From Methanothrix harundinacea 6Ac (GTDB taxonomy: Archaea > Halobacteriota > Methanosarcinia > Methanotrichales > Methanotrichaceae): a stretch of DNA of 64,000 nt. The notes beneath the pieces are model-generated. The model did not search any database and was not told where the DNA came from. It worked only from the letters and a program-made list of their open reading frames with translations. The translations under genes were made by a program, and so were the position numbers. This document shows, in pieces, positions 8,835 through 17,579 of this stretch (positions are counted from its first letter, which is position 1; every line of letters starts with the position of its first letter). The stretch lies in assembly GCF_000235565.1 (NCBI RefSeq), contig NC_017527.1:2108001-2172000 (forward strand). Direction: 5' to 3'.

Positions 8835-10250
8835 TCACTCCTCGATGAACTCGGTGATCCTCGTCTGAGCGAGGCGGCAGACCTCCCCGGGGATCTCGAT
8901 GGGATAGACCCCGGTGAGGCAGCCCATGCAGAGCTGCTCTCTGGGGATTCCTATCGCCCGGACCAGCCCCTCGTGGCTGATGTAGCCGAGGGAGTCGGCG
9001 TTGATCACCGCCTCGACCCCGGCGACGGTCTTGTGGGCGGCGATCAGCTCCTCCCTCGTCGCCATGTCGATCCCCATGTAGCAGGGGGCGACGATGGGGG
9101 GGCTTCCGATCCGGACGTGGACCTCCTTTGCCCCCGTCGACCTCACCATGTCCACGATCCGCCTGCTGGTGGTGCCGCGGACGATGCTGTCGTCGACCAT
9201 GATGATCCGGTTCCCCTCGATGTTCGGGCGGATGGTGTTCATCTTCAGCCTCACGGCGATCTCCCTCAGCTCCTGGCCGGGCATGATGAAGGTCCTCCCT
9301 ATGTACCGGTTCTTCATCAGACACTCCCGGTACTTGATGTTCGACCTCTGGTGGTAGCCGATGGCGAAGGTGATCCCGGAGTCGGGGACGGGGGTCACCG
9401 TATCCGCCTCCAGGGAGTGCTCCTCGGCGAGGATCGAGCCGATCCTCACCCGGACGTCGTAGACGAGCCTCCCGTCCATGATGCTGTCGGGGCGGGCGAA
9501 GTAGATGTACTCAAAGACGCAGTGGGCGGGGCACTGGTTGTGGGAGAGCTGGTAGAACCGGACATCCCCGTCTTTTGCGACGACCATCTCGCCGGGGCGG
9601 ACGTCCCGGACGAGCTTGCCGTTTAGGGTATCGATGGCAGCGCTCTCGGAGGCGACGATGACGTCGGTATCGGTCTTTCCGACGCATAGGGGCTTGATCC
9701 CCAGGGGGTCTCTCGCGGCGATGACGGTGTTTCCCATCAAGAGGACGATGGAGTAGGACCCCACCGCCTTCCTCATGATCTCCCGGACCGCCTCGGCGGG
9801 GTCCTCCCGCACCATCATCGCCCGGACGAAGAGGCGGGCCATCACTTCGGTATCGGAAGTGGAGTGGAAGACCTCCCCCTCCGCCTCCAGCTCCTCTTTC
9901 AGCTTTCCGGCGTTGACGAGGTTTCCGTTGTGGGCGATGGCGACGGAGCTCTCCTTATACTTCACCAAAATAGGCTGGCTGTTCTTGAGGGCCGACTCGC
10001 CGGTGGTGGAGTACCGGACGTGGCCCACCCCCGTGGGCCCCCCCAGGGCCTCGATCCGGGGGTTGTTGAAGACCTCGGCGACGAGGCCCATGGCCTTGTG
10101 GGTCCGGACGACCTTGCCGTCGTAGACGGAAATGCCGGCCGACTCCTGGCCACGGTGCTGCAGGGCGTAGAGGGCGTAGTAGATCGACTTGGCCACGTTG
10201 CGACACGGATCCGCGGAGGAGATCCCCACCACGCCGCACTTGTCCTGCAA
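8835..10250 (-). CDS. purF: Amidophosphoribosyltransferase
   Basis: First committed step of purine synthesis: PRPP plus glutamine gives phosphoribosylamine. It has 471 residues. The N-terminal nucleophile is C5 in MQDKCGVVG, so a four-residue propeptide would be removed. The PRPP-binding loop is RIIMVDDSIVRGTTSRRIVD in the C-terminal phosphoribosyltransferase domain. Cysteines in HNQCPAHCVFEY and in LCMGCLTGVYP resemble the 4Fe-4S ligands of the Bacillus-type enzyme. It is third in the LSm-L37e-purF operon, 14 bases after rpl37e, a conserved archaeal order. Confidence 0.96.
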   Translation of the reverse strand: MQDKCGVVGISSADPCRNVAKSIYYALYALQHRGQESAGISVYDGKVVRTHKAMGLVAEVFNNPRIEALGGPTGVGHVRYSTTGESALKNSQPILVKYKESSVAIAHNGNLVNAGKLKEELEAEGEVFHSTSDTEVMARLFVRAMMVREDPAEAVREIMRKAVGSYSIVLLMGNTVIAARDPLGIKPLCVGKTDTDVIVASESAAIDTLNGKLVRDVRPGEMVVAKDGDVRFYQLSHNQCPAHCVFEYIYFARPDSIMDGRLVYDVRVRIGSILAEEHSLEADTVTPVPDSGITFAIGYHQRSNIKYRECLMKNRYIGRTFIMPGQELREIAVRLKMNTIRPNIEGNRIIMVDDSIVRGTTSRRIVDMVRSTGAKEVHVRIGSPPIVAPCYMGIDMATREELIAAHKTVAGVEAVINADSLGYISHEGLVRAIGIPREQLCMGCLTGVYPIEIPGEVCRLAQTRITEFIEE

Positions 10251-10264
10251 CCCGGACCTCCGAA

Positions 10265-10447
10265 TCAGTTTCCGCCGTAGTTGCTGCTATATTTCTGCCA
10301 GACGTAGCCCCGGAGCCTCTTGGACCTGCCGAAGCCGCAGGATGCACAGGTCTTGGTACGGTAGTTGAAGGATACCTTGCCACATCGACGACACTTGACG
10401 TGGGTCTTCTTGTGGCGCTTTCCCATAGATGGGGTGCCTTTTGTCAT
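10265..10447 (-). CDS. rpl37e: Ribosomal protein L37e
   Basis: Large-subunit zinc-ribbon protein, 60 residues, starting [16 protein letters not shown], which matches the usual family N-terminus and so fixes the start. Zinc ligands are CxxC at VKCRRCG and CxxC at TCASCGFG. It lies ten bases after the Sm-like gene and 14 bases before purF. Confidence 0.96.
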   Translation of the reverse strand: MTKGTPSMGKRHKKTHVKCRRCGKVSFNYRTKTCASCGFGRSKRLRGYVWQKYSSNYGGN

Positions 10448-10457
10448 CTATATTACC

Positions 10458-10676
10458 TCACGGCGAAATGTAAACTACGTTATCTCCTCGGACGACGACG
10501 GTTCCGAGCTTCTTGGAGTCCTCACCCTCTCGGATCTCCTCGGTGTTGTCGAGGACGAGGTTCATGTGGATGTCGTAACCCTGAAGCTCCCCCCGAAAAG
10601 CCCTCCCATCCTTGAGCTTGACGATCACGGGCCCGTTCAGCGATTCATTTAAAATGTCAAGGGGTCTCTGAGACAT
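10458..10676 (-). CDS. Sm-like RNA-binding protein (archaeal LSm)
   Basis: 72 residues. Archaeal Sm proteins form heptameric rings that bind U-rich RNA. The Sm1 motif is [19 protein letters not shown] followed by MNLVLDN; the Sm2 motif is [16 protein letters not shown] chose the ATG at 10676 because it gives the family N-terminus [14 protein letters not shown]; the frame stays open much further upstream but not with protein-like sequence. First gene of the operon with rpl37e and purF. It is read divergently from the PUA-domain gene. Confidence 0.95.
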   Translation of the reverse strand: MSQRPLDILNESLNGPVIVKLKDGRAFRGELQGYDIHMNLVLDNTEEIREGEDSKKLGTVVVRGDNVVYISP

Positions 10677-10727
10677 CGGCCTCTCTCCAGTGGTAAATAC
10701 AAGAGATATGGCGAGACTTGCACGTTG

Positions 10728-10739
10728 CATATTTAAACC
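10728..10739. promoter_or_regulatory. Near-symmetric TATA element between divergent genes
   Basis: CATATTTAAACC lies between the Sm-like gene (leftward, ATG 10676) and the PUA gene (rightward, ATG 10761). It reads as a good TATA box in both directions. For the PUA gene the spacing to the ATG, about 25 bases, predicts a leaderless or nearly leaderless mRNA. For the Sm-like gene it leaves a leader of about 30 bases. Confidence 0.55.
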
Positions 10740-10760
10740 TGTCGGGGAATAGGGGTTTTT

Positions 10761-11240
10761 ATGAAGATCAAGTCCAGGCACCACCTCAAGGGGAGCGAGT
10801 CGAAGAGGATCCAGAGCGCCATCGAGCCCTTTTTGGAGGATCCTTCCCCCTTGCGGGGACTGACTCTGGAGGTCGCCGAGACCGATCAGGACTTCGACCT
10901 GATCCTTTTGAAGGGAAGGCCAGTCTTCATGATGGTGGAGGACCGGCCCTTCTTCACCGTCCGGGGAGCCCTGGAGTTTGCGCCTGGGAGGAACCTGGTC
11001 GTCGTCGACTCCGGAGCCGTCAGATTCATCATCAACGGGGCAGACGTGATGGCCCCCGGGATCGTGGAGTCGGACGAGAAGATCGCCCCCGGCGATCCTG
11101 TGGTCATCGTCGAGGAGAGGCACCGAAAGCCCATCGCCGTCGGGATCGCCCTCCTCCCAGGCCCCGAGATGCGGGGGTCGGGCAAAGCGGTCAGGTCGGT
11201 CCATCACGTCGGCGACGACCTATGGAAGATGGAAGACTGA
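10761..11240 (+). CDS. PUA-domain RNA-binding protein (MCT-1-like)
   Basis: 159 residues. A pre-PUA N-terminal domain (about 1-75) is followed by a PUA domain (about 78-155: [22 protein letters not shown], shown in part as [18 protein letters not shown]). This is the archaeal family related to eukaryotic MCT-1 and the eIF2D N-terminus, thought to act in translation or ribosome recycling. It lies head-to-head with the LSm-L37e operon, which fits a translation role. The start ATG at 10761 has no clear ribosome-binding site and is probably leaderless. Confidence 0.85.
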   Translation: MKIKSRHHLKGSESKRIQSAIEPFLEDPSPLRGLTLEVAETDQDFDLILLKGRPVFMMVEDRPFFTVRGALEFAPGRNLVVVDSGAVRFIINGADVMAPGIVESDEKIAPGDPVVIVEERHRKPIAVGIALLPGPEMRGSGKAVRSVHHVGDDLWKMED

Positions 11241-11333
11241 GGGGCTCCGAAAAAATTTTAAATGGGATGAGAGCGGTCCTGGCTGGCGGAGCTCCAGAAC
11301 CGACGACGAACTCCGAGATCAAAGGTGATGTCC

Positions 11334-12230
11334 ATGAACGAAGACATAGGTACCCTCCTCAGGAGGGGCTTTGAGACGTGGAGGGGCAACCTTAACCTGG
11401 CCGTCCCCTTCGTGCTGACGATAGTCGCGATCATGCTCCTGACCGTCGCCATGGTCCTTGCTGTGATGTATCCATTGATCACCTCATCCCCCGACCTCTT
11501 CTCGACGGCCGGGGATCTTGAAGACCCCCAGGAGCTGATGGAGTTCCTCCAGGGGGCGGGGAACCTCGGCCTTGCAGCCGCGATCATCCTCATAGCCATC
11601 CTGGCGATGGCGCTATTGAGCTCCTTCTTCACCGCGGGGGCCATAGGGATGGCGAAGGTGGCGACCCTCTCCGGCAAGACCACCCTGAAGGATATGTGGT
11701 CCTCGGGAAGGAGGCACTTTATCCGCCTCTTCCTCGCCGAGGTCGTCATGATGGTCGTCATCCTCGTCGGCGTCCTCGTCCTGACCCTCCCCTTCATCGC
11801 CGACCTGATGGGAGCCTTCGAGACGAACGAGCCCGAATTCGGACCCCTCATCCTCTGGATCGCCCTTTTGATCGCCTTTAGCCTCATCATATCCATCCTC
11901 CTCGCCATGGTCCCCTACGCCCTGGTCGTCGACGGGCTCGGCCCTATCGGGGCGATAAAGGCCGGCATCGCCTTCTTCCGCTCGAACAAGATGGACGTCT
12001 TCCTCATCTGGCTCGTCGTCATGGCGGTGTCGGTGGCGATCCAGTTTCTTGCCGCGCCCTTCTCGGGCTCCGAGGCGGCGAGCGCCGCCTTCTCCAGCCT
12101 CAGCGGGGTCGTCTCCATCCTGATCGTAGCCCCCCTCACCACCGTCTGGTGGACGAGGCTCTATATGACCAGGGCGGGGAAGATGGCCGAGGCCGAAACC
12201 CCCCGGGACGAAGGGGTGAAGTACCTCTAG
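11334..12230 (+). CDS. Polytopic membrane protein (DUF7847-like)
   Basis: About 298 residues. An N-terminal amphipathic segment (LLRRGFETWRGNLNLAVP) precedes about six membrane helices. This resembles the archaeal/bacterial membrane family with the pattern 'AFxxWRxNxxL' at the start, function unknown. The ATG at 11334 is preferred because AGGTGAT (11323-11329), a near-perfect anti-16S match, lies five bases before it; an ATG at 11328 lies inside that site. TATA-like AATTTTAAATGG occurs at about 11254-11265. A small membrane-protein gene follows after 16 bases. Confidence 0.75.
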   Translation: MNEDIGTLLRRGFETWRGNLNLAVPFVLTIVAIMLLTVAMVLAVMYPLITSSPDLFSTAGDLEDPQELMEFLQGAGNLGLAAAIILIAILAMALLSSFFTAGAIGMAKVATLSGKTTLKDMWSSGRRHFIRLFLAEVVMMVVILVGVLVLTLPFIADLMGAFETNEPEFGPLILWIALLIAFSLIISILLAMVPYALVVDGLGPIGAIKAGIAFFRSNKMDVFLIWLVVMAVSVAIQFLAAPFSGSEAASAAFSSLSGVVSILIVAPLTTVWWTRLYMTRAGKMAEAETPRDEGVKYL

Positions 12231-12246
12231 CCCGAAGGTCACCAAG

Positions 12247-12456
12247 ATGAGAATCCTTGATAACTTCAAAAGGAGGAGCGTGGCCGGCCAGGCGCTGGTG
12301 GCAGGCCTCTTCTTCTTTCTGGTCTACGCCCTCTACCTAGACTACCGAGGGGTGCCCAGCCTAGGGGAATCCCTATTCGCCGCGGGGATCTTCGCCACCA
12401 GCTACTTCGTCACATCCACCATAGTCCTCAGGAAGAAGGGCCAGAGGAGAAAGTAG
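12247..12456 (+). CDS. Small two-helix membrane protein
   Basis: 69 residues, with basic ends and two hydrophobic stretches (about 16-31 and 42-60). No family recognised. It follows the polytopic membrane-protein gene by 16 bases in the same direction, so it is probably co-transcribed and may work with it. Composition is like the neighbours. Confidence 0.65.
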   Translation: MRILDNFKRRSVAGQALVAGLFFFLVYALYLDYRGVPSLGESLFAAGIFATSYFVTSTIVLRKKGQRRK

Positions 12457-12504
12457 CCGGGAAAAGGCACAGCTGAGGGGGACCTGAATCTCATTGATCG
12501 AAGA

Positions 12505-13707
12505 TCATGACCTGGGGGGCCGGTCGGGGGCGAAGCCGCTCATCTTCAGGAGGAGCTCCTCGCCGCTCTTGCTCCCCCGGGCGAAGATCAGGTCTCCGGC
12601 CGCCAGGGTCACCTTGGGCTTGGGGTTGTAGGTCCATCTCCCGCCCCGCTTCACCGCCATGACGTAGATCCCCGTCTCCGTCTCCAGGTCCAGGTCGCCG
12701 AGGGTCTCGCCGTCCATCTCCGCCCCGGGGGCTATCTCGACCCGGGTGATCACCTCGTCCGACTCCCTCATGGCCATGGCGAGGATGGGGTGGGGCTCGA
12801 TATCGTGGAGGACGACGTTGGCGATCTTGAGGGCGGCATCGCTGATGATCTCCGTCGAGACCGCGAGGTGGAGGAGACCCCGGAGGTTCTCGATGTCGTC
12901 GACGTGCTTCGCCGCCCGGAGGACCCACCGCTGGAGGTCGTACTTCATCTCGTCCATCTCCTCCTCGATCACCTCCACCTCGATCGCCACCTCCTCGCTG
13001 TCGAAGAGGACGGCGGTGTAGGCGAGGCCCACCGCCAGCTCCGACCTGTTCTTCATCTCGACGATGATGTCTACCGCCCGGTCGAGCTGGCCGATCCCGC
13101 TCTCCTGGCCGACCTTCGGGACGGCGGGCTTGCCCGTCGTCATCTCCAGGAAGAGGGGGACCCCCTCGTCGTGGCCCCGGGCAAAGAGGATGTCCCCGGC
13201 GACGATCACCGTTCCGGGCTCCGGATCGTAGATCCAGCTCTCACCCCGCCTTATGGCGATGACGCTCATCCCGGCCTCCGTCTCGAAGGAGATCTCCTCG
13301 AGGCTCCTCCCGGTGACCTTCGAGTCCGACCCCACCACCGCCCGGCCCACCGTCTCGTCGGCCTGCCTCAGGTCCTTCTTCAGCTCAGAGGGGATCCCCA
13401 TCTTCAAAAGGACGATGCTGGCGATGTCCCCTGCGGCGTTGGAGATGATCTCCGCCGCCGATGCGATCTGGAGGACGCCGGAGAGGGCCTCGGCGTCCTC
13501 GACGGTCCTTGCGGCCAGCATCGCCGCCATCTGGACGTGGTAGTCGTAGACGTCCATCTTCTCCTCGAGCCTGATCACCTCCATCGCCAGGTCTTCGTCG
13601 TCGTAGAGGACCGCGGAATATCCCAGATCCACCATCAGCTCGCTGGTGTCCTTCATCTCCACCAGAAGCCGCTTCATGCTTATGGGACAGTACTCGATCT
13701 TTCTCAT
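12505..13707 (-). CDS. Tandem PhoU/TrkA-C regulatory protein
   Basis: About 400 residues built from two repeats, each a PhoU-like helical domain plus a TrkA-C (RCK-C) ligand-binding domain. The duplicated signposts are SELMVDLGYSAVLYDDED / SELAVGLAYTAVLFDSEE, and YDPEPGTVIVAGDILFARG / YNPKPKVTLAAGDLIFARG. Such proteins regulate K+ channels or transporters; no channel gene is next to it. I prefer the ATG at 13707 (MRKIEYCPIS) over 13734 because TATA-like CTTTTATTTAATC at about 13740-13752 would place transcription start downstream of 13734. Confidence 0.82.
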   Translation of the reverse strand: MRKIEYCPISMKRLLVEMKDTSELMVDLGYSAVLYDDEDLAMEVIRLEEKMDVYDYHVQMAAMLAARTVEDAEALSGVLQIASAAEIISNAAGDIASIVLLKMGIPSELKKDLRQADETVGRAVVGSDSKVTGRSLEEISFETEAGMSVIAIRRGESWIYDPEPGTVIVAGDILFARGHDEGVPLFLEMTTGKPAVPKVGQESGIGQLDRAVDIIVEMKNRSELAVGLAYTAVLFDSEEVAIEVEVIEEEMDEMKYDLQRWVLRAAKHVDDIENLRGLLHLAVSTEIISDAALKIANVVLHDIEPHPILAMAMRESDEVITRVEIAPGAEMDGETLGDLDLETETGIYVMAVKRGGRWTYNPKPKVTLAAGDLIFARGSKSGEELLLKMSGFAPDRPPRS

Positions 13708-13803
13708 GCCGCTCTCCGTTCCTTCCCTTTCCATCGGTGATTAAATAAAAGTGTCGTTACCAACAGATACCCCCCCATCCATCCGGGGAGCCGGCCAGGA
13801 GCC

Positions 13804-13813
13804 ATAATTATAA
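13804..13813 (+). promoter_or_regulatory. TATA box of the adenosine-kinase/pyrC unit
   Basis: TAATTATAAG, 50 bases before the ATG at 13854, followed by the ribosome-binding site GAGGAGGAT at 13840-13848. Confidence 0.5.
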
Positions 13814-13853
13814 GTCATCTCGCCCCCTATCCCCCCACGAGGAGGATTCGAAG

Positions 13854-14336
13854 ATGAATTTTGAGACCGTGAGGATGAAGATCCCCCAGGATTCCAACGT
13901 CATCCTGGGGATGAGCCACTTCATCAAGACCGCTGAGGACCTCTACGAGGCGATAGCCGGGACCGCCCCCCGATCACGGTTCGGGATCGCCTTCTCCGAG
14001 GCGAGCGGCCCCTGCCTCGTCCGCTGCGAGGGGAACGACCCGGAGCTGATCGATGCGGCGAAGGAGGCGGCCCTCGGCCTCGGCTGCGGCCACACCTTCG
14101 TCGTCCTGATCCGGGACGCCTTCCCGATCAACGTCCTCAACGCCATCAAGGCGGTCCAGGAGGTCTGCGGGATCTTCTGCGCCACCGCGAACCCCCTGGA
14201 GGTGGTGGTGGCGGAGACCGAGCAGGGTAGGGGGATCATGGGGGTCATCGACGGCTCCTCCCCGAAGGGGGCGGAGACGGCATCCGACGTCTCCGATAGG
14301 AGGGGGATGCTGAGAAAGTTCGGATATAAGCTATGA
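13854..14336 (+). CDS. Adenosine-specific kinase family protein
   Basis: 160 residues, a full-length match by eye to the archaeal family annotated as adenosine-specific kinase (PF04008). Landmarks are IKTAEDLYEAI, FGIAFSEASGPCLVRCEGND, CGHTFVVLIRDAFPINVLN and NPLEVVVAETEQGRGIMGVIDG. The annotated reaction is ATP-dependent phosphorylation of adenosine to AMP. It overlaps pyrC by four bases (ATGA), so the two nucleotide-metabolism genes are translationally coupled. Confidence 0.88.
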   Translation: MNFETVRMKIPQDSNVILGMSHFIKTAEDLYEAIAGTAPRSRFGIAFSEASGPCLVRCEGNDPELIDAAKEAALGLGCGHTFVVLIRDAFPINVLNAIKAVQEVCGIFCATANPLEVVVAETEQGRGIMGVIDGSSPKGAETASDVSDRRGMLRKFGYKL

Positions 14337-15670
14337 CCAGGATGGATCGGGTCGTCAGGAACGGGCGGGTCTACTTCGACGGCCGCCTCCAGAACGTCGA
14401 CCTCTGGATCCGGGGCGGAAAGGTCGCCGACCTCGGGGGAAACCATCAGGCAGAGGAGGCGATCGACGGCCGGGGGATGATCGTCCTCCCCGGGGCGGTC
14501 GACCTCCACGTCCACTTCCGGGACCCCGGCTACACCTACAAGGAGGACTGGGAGACGGGATCGACCTCGGCCGTCGCCGGCGGCGTGACGACCGTCGTCG
14601 ACCAGCCGAATACCGACCCCCCCACCCTGGACGAGAGGTCCTACAGGATGAAGCTGGAGACGGCCGAGAGGCGTTCGGTCGTCGACTTCTGCCTCAACGG
14701 CGGCCCGGGCCGGATGAAGAGGCTCGCGGAGCTCGGGGCCTCCGCCATCGGGGAGATCTTCACCTACGAACACAGCGACGACGACCTCCGCCGGATCCTG
14801 GAGGAGACGGCGAGGTCCGGCCTCCTACCCACGATCCACGCCGAGGATGGGGGGGTGATCCGGGAGAATACTGCGCCCCTGAGGGACCGGAGGGATCCGG
14901 AGCTCTACTCCATGGCCAGGCCGAATCTCGCGGAGGCGAAGGCGATCGAGATGGTGCTGAAGATGACCGAGCGGGCCCACATCTGCCACTTAAGCACCTC
15001 CGAGGGGCTGGAGCTCCTTCGGGCCGCCAAGAGGGGAGGGAAGAGGGTCAGCTGCGAGGTGGCCCCCCACCACCTCCTCTTTACGAAGAGGGACTGGCAG
15101 AGGCAGGGGACCCTCCTCAAGATGAACCCGCCCCTCCGGGACTTCCGGGACAAAGACGCCCTCTGGGAGGGGCTTCGGAAGGGGCAGATCGACGCCATCG
15201 CCTCCGACCACGCCCCCCACCTCCCCGAGGAGAAGAGGGACGAGATCTGGGACGCCCCGCCGGGGGTCCCGGGGGTCGAGACGATGATGCCCCTCCTCCT
15301 CATCGCCGTTCGATCCAACCTCCTCTCCCTCGGCAGGATGGTCGACGCCCTCTCCCGGAGGCCGGCCGAGATCCTGGGGCTCTCGACCAAGGGCGGGATC
15401 GCCCGGGGGAAGGACGCTGACCTCGCCATCATCGACCCCCGGGCGGCGTCCGAGATCCGGGCCGACCGGCTCCACAGCGGGGCCGAGTGGACCCCTTACC
15501 AGGGGAGGCGGGCCATCTTCCCGAAGATCACCATGATCCGGGGGGAGGTGGTCTACTCGGACGGCGAGCTCTTCGCAAAGCCCGGATTCGGGCGGAACCT
15601 GCCGGGGCCCGGTCGGAGGCGGAGGGTCAAGGTCGGGCCTCAGGAAGATGACGAGGTTGAGATGGAATAA
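14333..15670 (+). CDS. pyrC: Dihydroorotase
   Basis: Cyclises carbamoyl-aspartate to dihydroorotate in pyrimidine synthesis. 445 residues, class I amidohydrolase. Zinc-site and catalytic landmarks: DLHVHFRDPGYTYKEDW (metal histidines), VVDQPNTDPPT, IHAEDGG, CHLSTSEGLELL, and IASDHAPH (catalytic aspartate). The start ATG overlaps the stop of the upstream kinase gene. A short acidic/basic tail follows the fold. Gap to the Hsp20 gene is about 20 bases. Confidence 0.95.
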   Translation: MTRMDRVVRNGRVYFDGRLQNVDLWIRGGKVADLGGNHQAEEAIDGRGMIVLPGAVDLHVHFRDPGYTYKEDWETGSTSAVAGGVTTVVDQPNTDPPTLDERSYRMKLETAERRSVVDFCLNGGPGRMKRLAELGASAIGEIFTYEHSDDDLRRILEETARSGLLPTIHAEDGGVIRENTAPLRDRRDPELYSMARPNLAEAKAIEMVLKMTERAHICHLSTSEGLELLRAAKRGGKRVSCEVAPHHLLFTKRDWQRQGTLLKMNPPLRDFRDKDALWEGLRKGQIDAIASDHAPHLPEEKRDEIWDAPPGVPGVETMMPLLLIAVRSNLLSLGRMVDALSRRPAEILGLSTKGGIARGKDADLAIIDPRAASEIRADRLHSGAEWTPYQGRRAIFPKITMIRGEVVYSDGELFAKPGFGRNLPGPGRRRRVKVGPQEDDEVEME

Positions 15671-15693
15671 CAGGATATTTCGAGGTGTTAAGG

Positions 15694-16128
15694 ATGAGAG
15701 AGGATGCGGAAAGGATGGTGGGGAGGGCGGTGATGGAGTCGATGAAGAGGTCGGTCCAGGCGAGGGAGGTCTTCCGGAAGATGCTGGGGGACGTGGCCGA
15801 GAACCTGCCGGAGGCCGGGGGGGGGCCTGCCGTGGACGTCGTCGACTCCCCCGAGGAGGTCGTCTTGTACATCGACCTCCCGGGGACGAAGAGGGAGCTG
15901 ATAGACCTCGGGGTGACGGAGGACGCCGTCACCATCAGGGCGAGGTTTGAGCCGCCTCCTGGAAACTACCTCCAGAGGGAGAGGCCGGAAGCGGAGATGG
16001 GCCGCAGGATCAAGCTCGCCGCCGAGGTGAAGCCGGAGCAGGTGAGGGCGAGGTACGAGGATGGCGTTTTAGTCGTCCGGCTGCCGAAGCTGATCGTCGT
16101 CAAGCCCCACTCAGTCCCCATCGATTGA
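15694..16128 (+). CDS. Hsp20/alpha-crystallin-type small heat-shock protein
   Basis: 144 residues. The alpha-crystallin domain runs from about 45 to 140, with VVLYIDLPGTKRELIDLGV and the closing strand YEDGVLVVRLPK. There is no C-terminal IxI motif of the usual kind (the tail is VVKPHSVPID), so oligomer behaviour may differ. I chose the ATG at 15694 because GAGGTG lies six bases upstream; the GTG at 15685 is part of that ribosome-binding site. It probably shares the pyrC transcript. Confidence 0.85.
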   Translation: MREDAERMVGRAVMESMKRSVQAREVFRKMLGDVAENLPEAGGGPAVDVVDSPEEVVLYIDLPGTKRELIDLGVTEDAVTIRARFEPPPGNYLQRERPEAEMGRRIKLAAEVKPEQVRARYEDGVLVVRLPKLIVVKPHSVPID

Positions 16129-16164
16129 GCCCCGAGGATAGAAAAAATAGAGGCTATGGCGAGC

Positions 16165-17397
16165 TCAACCCTTCCTCGCCAAGACCTCTTTTGTTATGAT
16201 GACGTAGGTGTACTCGATCGATGCCTCCTGGCGGGGCGTTAGGGAAAGCTCCCACTCCAGCCCCGTCGCCGTCGTCTCCTTCGGCTCGGGGTCGGCGGAT
16301 ACGACCTCGGCCCGGAGGGGCTTAGTATCCGAGACCTCCACGGTGGCGTTCCGATCGAGGTTGCTCTTGATGTTGAGCAGGTATGTCCAGGTCTCCGTCG
16401 TCGTCTTCACCGCCGAGGTGGCGTTATCGGCTCCGGGGACCTGAGAGATCTCCTCCTCGGTGGTGTAGCTCGCCATCTTCCGGGAGACCTTCAGGTCCGC
16501 CGAGGAGCCGACGACGATCTCCGCCTCCGTCCCCACGGGGGTGAAGGGGATCTCCACCCCCGAGACGTACTCGCCGTTCCTATAGAGGAGGGCAGAGCCG
16601 GCGGGCCAGGGGTCCTTCATGGTGTTGTTTGCTCTCACGACCTCGGTCACCGGCCCCTCGCTATTCCGGTATGCTTCCCAGAGGTAGCTCCTCAGGATCG
16701 GGGCCGCCTCCTCTAGGAGGGGAAATCCCACCTCTTTGCCCATCCCGAGATCCTTCCTCCCCGAAAGCTCGTAGATGTACAGGGTCTCCAGCTCCCCCGT
16801 GGCGGGGACTGGAGCTGCGGCGGGGGCATAATCCATCGCCTCCTCTTCAGCGACGGCGCGCATGGCAAAGCCCCCCACGGCGAGGTACTTCTCCAGGGGC
16901 GCGACCTGAGGCGGTCCCGAGACGAGCTTCAGCCTCACCCCCTCCAGGTCCTCGCCGAAGTTGTTTCTGACGATCGCCTGGGCCGAGACGATCACCGACT
17001 CCTCCTCCAGGTGGACGGAGTAGATGGGCCTCCATTGGCCTGCCATCGTCATCAGGTAGGCCAGATCAAACCTCTGGACCCCGGTGGAGGAGACGTTCAG
17101 GGTGTACTCCAGGTTGTCGCCGCGGACGACCTTCTCGACGGTGGCATTCGTCGCTTCAAACCTCACCGAGTCGACCTTCACCGAGGCGGGGAGGGCAAGG
17201 ACGAGCCGATGGACCCCCTCCGTCACCTCCATCTCCCCGGTCCTCCTCACCGTGGCGATGCCGTCGGGATATATCGTCACCGAGTCGACGGGGAGGCTGA
17301 GGATCGTGATCGCCTCGACCCCCGCGGGCCCGTCGTCGGCGAGGGCGGCCGCTGGGAGGGCCAGGATCAGGACCAGAAAAGCCAGAATATTCTTCAT
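16165..17397 (-). CDS. Secreted DUF4139-family protein
   Basis: 410 residues with a cleavable signal peptide (MKNILAFLVLILALPAAALA). An N-terminal strand-rich region (VDSVTIYPDGIATVRRTGE) and a C-terminal DUF4139 domain (YEL..KDLGMGKEVGFPLL; LLYRNGEYVSGVEIPFTPVG; TETWTYLLNIKSNLDRNATVEV) are visible. DUF4139 proteins include bacterial 'mucoidy inhibitor A' homologues; the function in archaea is unknown. A TATA-like AGCATAATATAAT at about 17440-17452 (minus strand) precedes the gene. It ends convergently with the Hsp20 gene, 36 bases away. Confidence 0.82.
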   Translation of the reverse strand: MKNILAFLVLILALPAAALADDGPAGVEAITILSLPVDSVTIYPDGIATVRRTGEMEVTEGVHRLVLALPASVKVDSVRFEATNATVEKVVRGDNLEYTLNVSSTGVQRFDLAYLMTMAGQWRPIYSVHLEEESVIVSAQAIVRNNFGEDLEGVRLKLVSGPPQVAPLEKYLAVGGFAMRAVAEEEAMDYAPAAAPVPATGELETLYIYELSGRKDLGMGKEVGFPLLEEAAPILRSYLWEAYRNSEGPVTEVVRANNTMKDPWPAGSALLYRNGEYVSGVEIPFTPVGTEAEIVVGSSADLKVSRKMASYTTEEEISQVPGADNATSAVKTTTETWTYLLNIKSNLDRNATVEVSDTKPLRAEVVSADPEPKETTATGLEWELSLTPRQEASIEYTYVIITKEVLARKG

Positions 17398-17527
17398 GAT
17401 CTCCGCTCCAGATTTCTCTGAAGGTTATAGGCTCCCTTATTATATTATGCTTTTCCAGCGCCCTCCGCGCCGACGGGTGGATGGGCCGGTCGGCACCAAA
17501 TCCCCGTCCCGGAGGTGCGTCGCAACG

Positions 17528-17536
17528 CTTATATCG
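17528..17536 (+). promoter_or_regulatory. TATA box of argS
   Basis: CTTATATCG, about 45 bases before the argS ATG at 17580. The ribosome-binding site GGTGAT lies six bases before the start. Confidence 0.45.
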
Positions 17537-17579
17537 GTATATCGAACTTCCCTGCCCTGAGTTGTACGGTGATGCTCTC

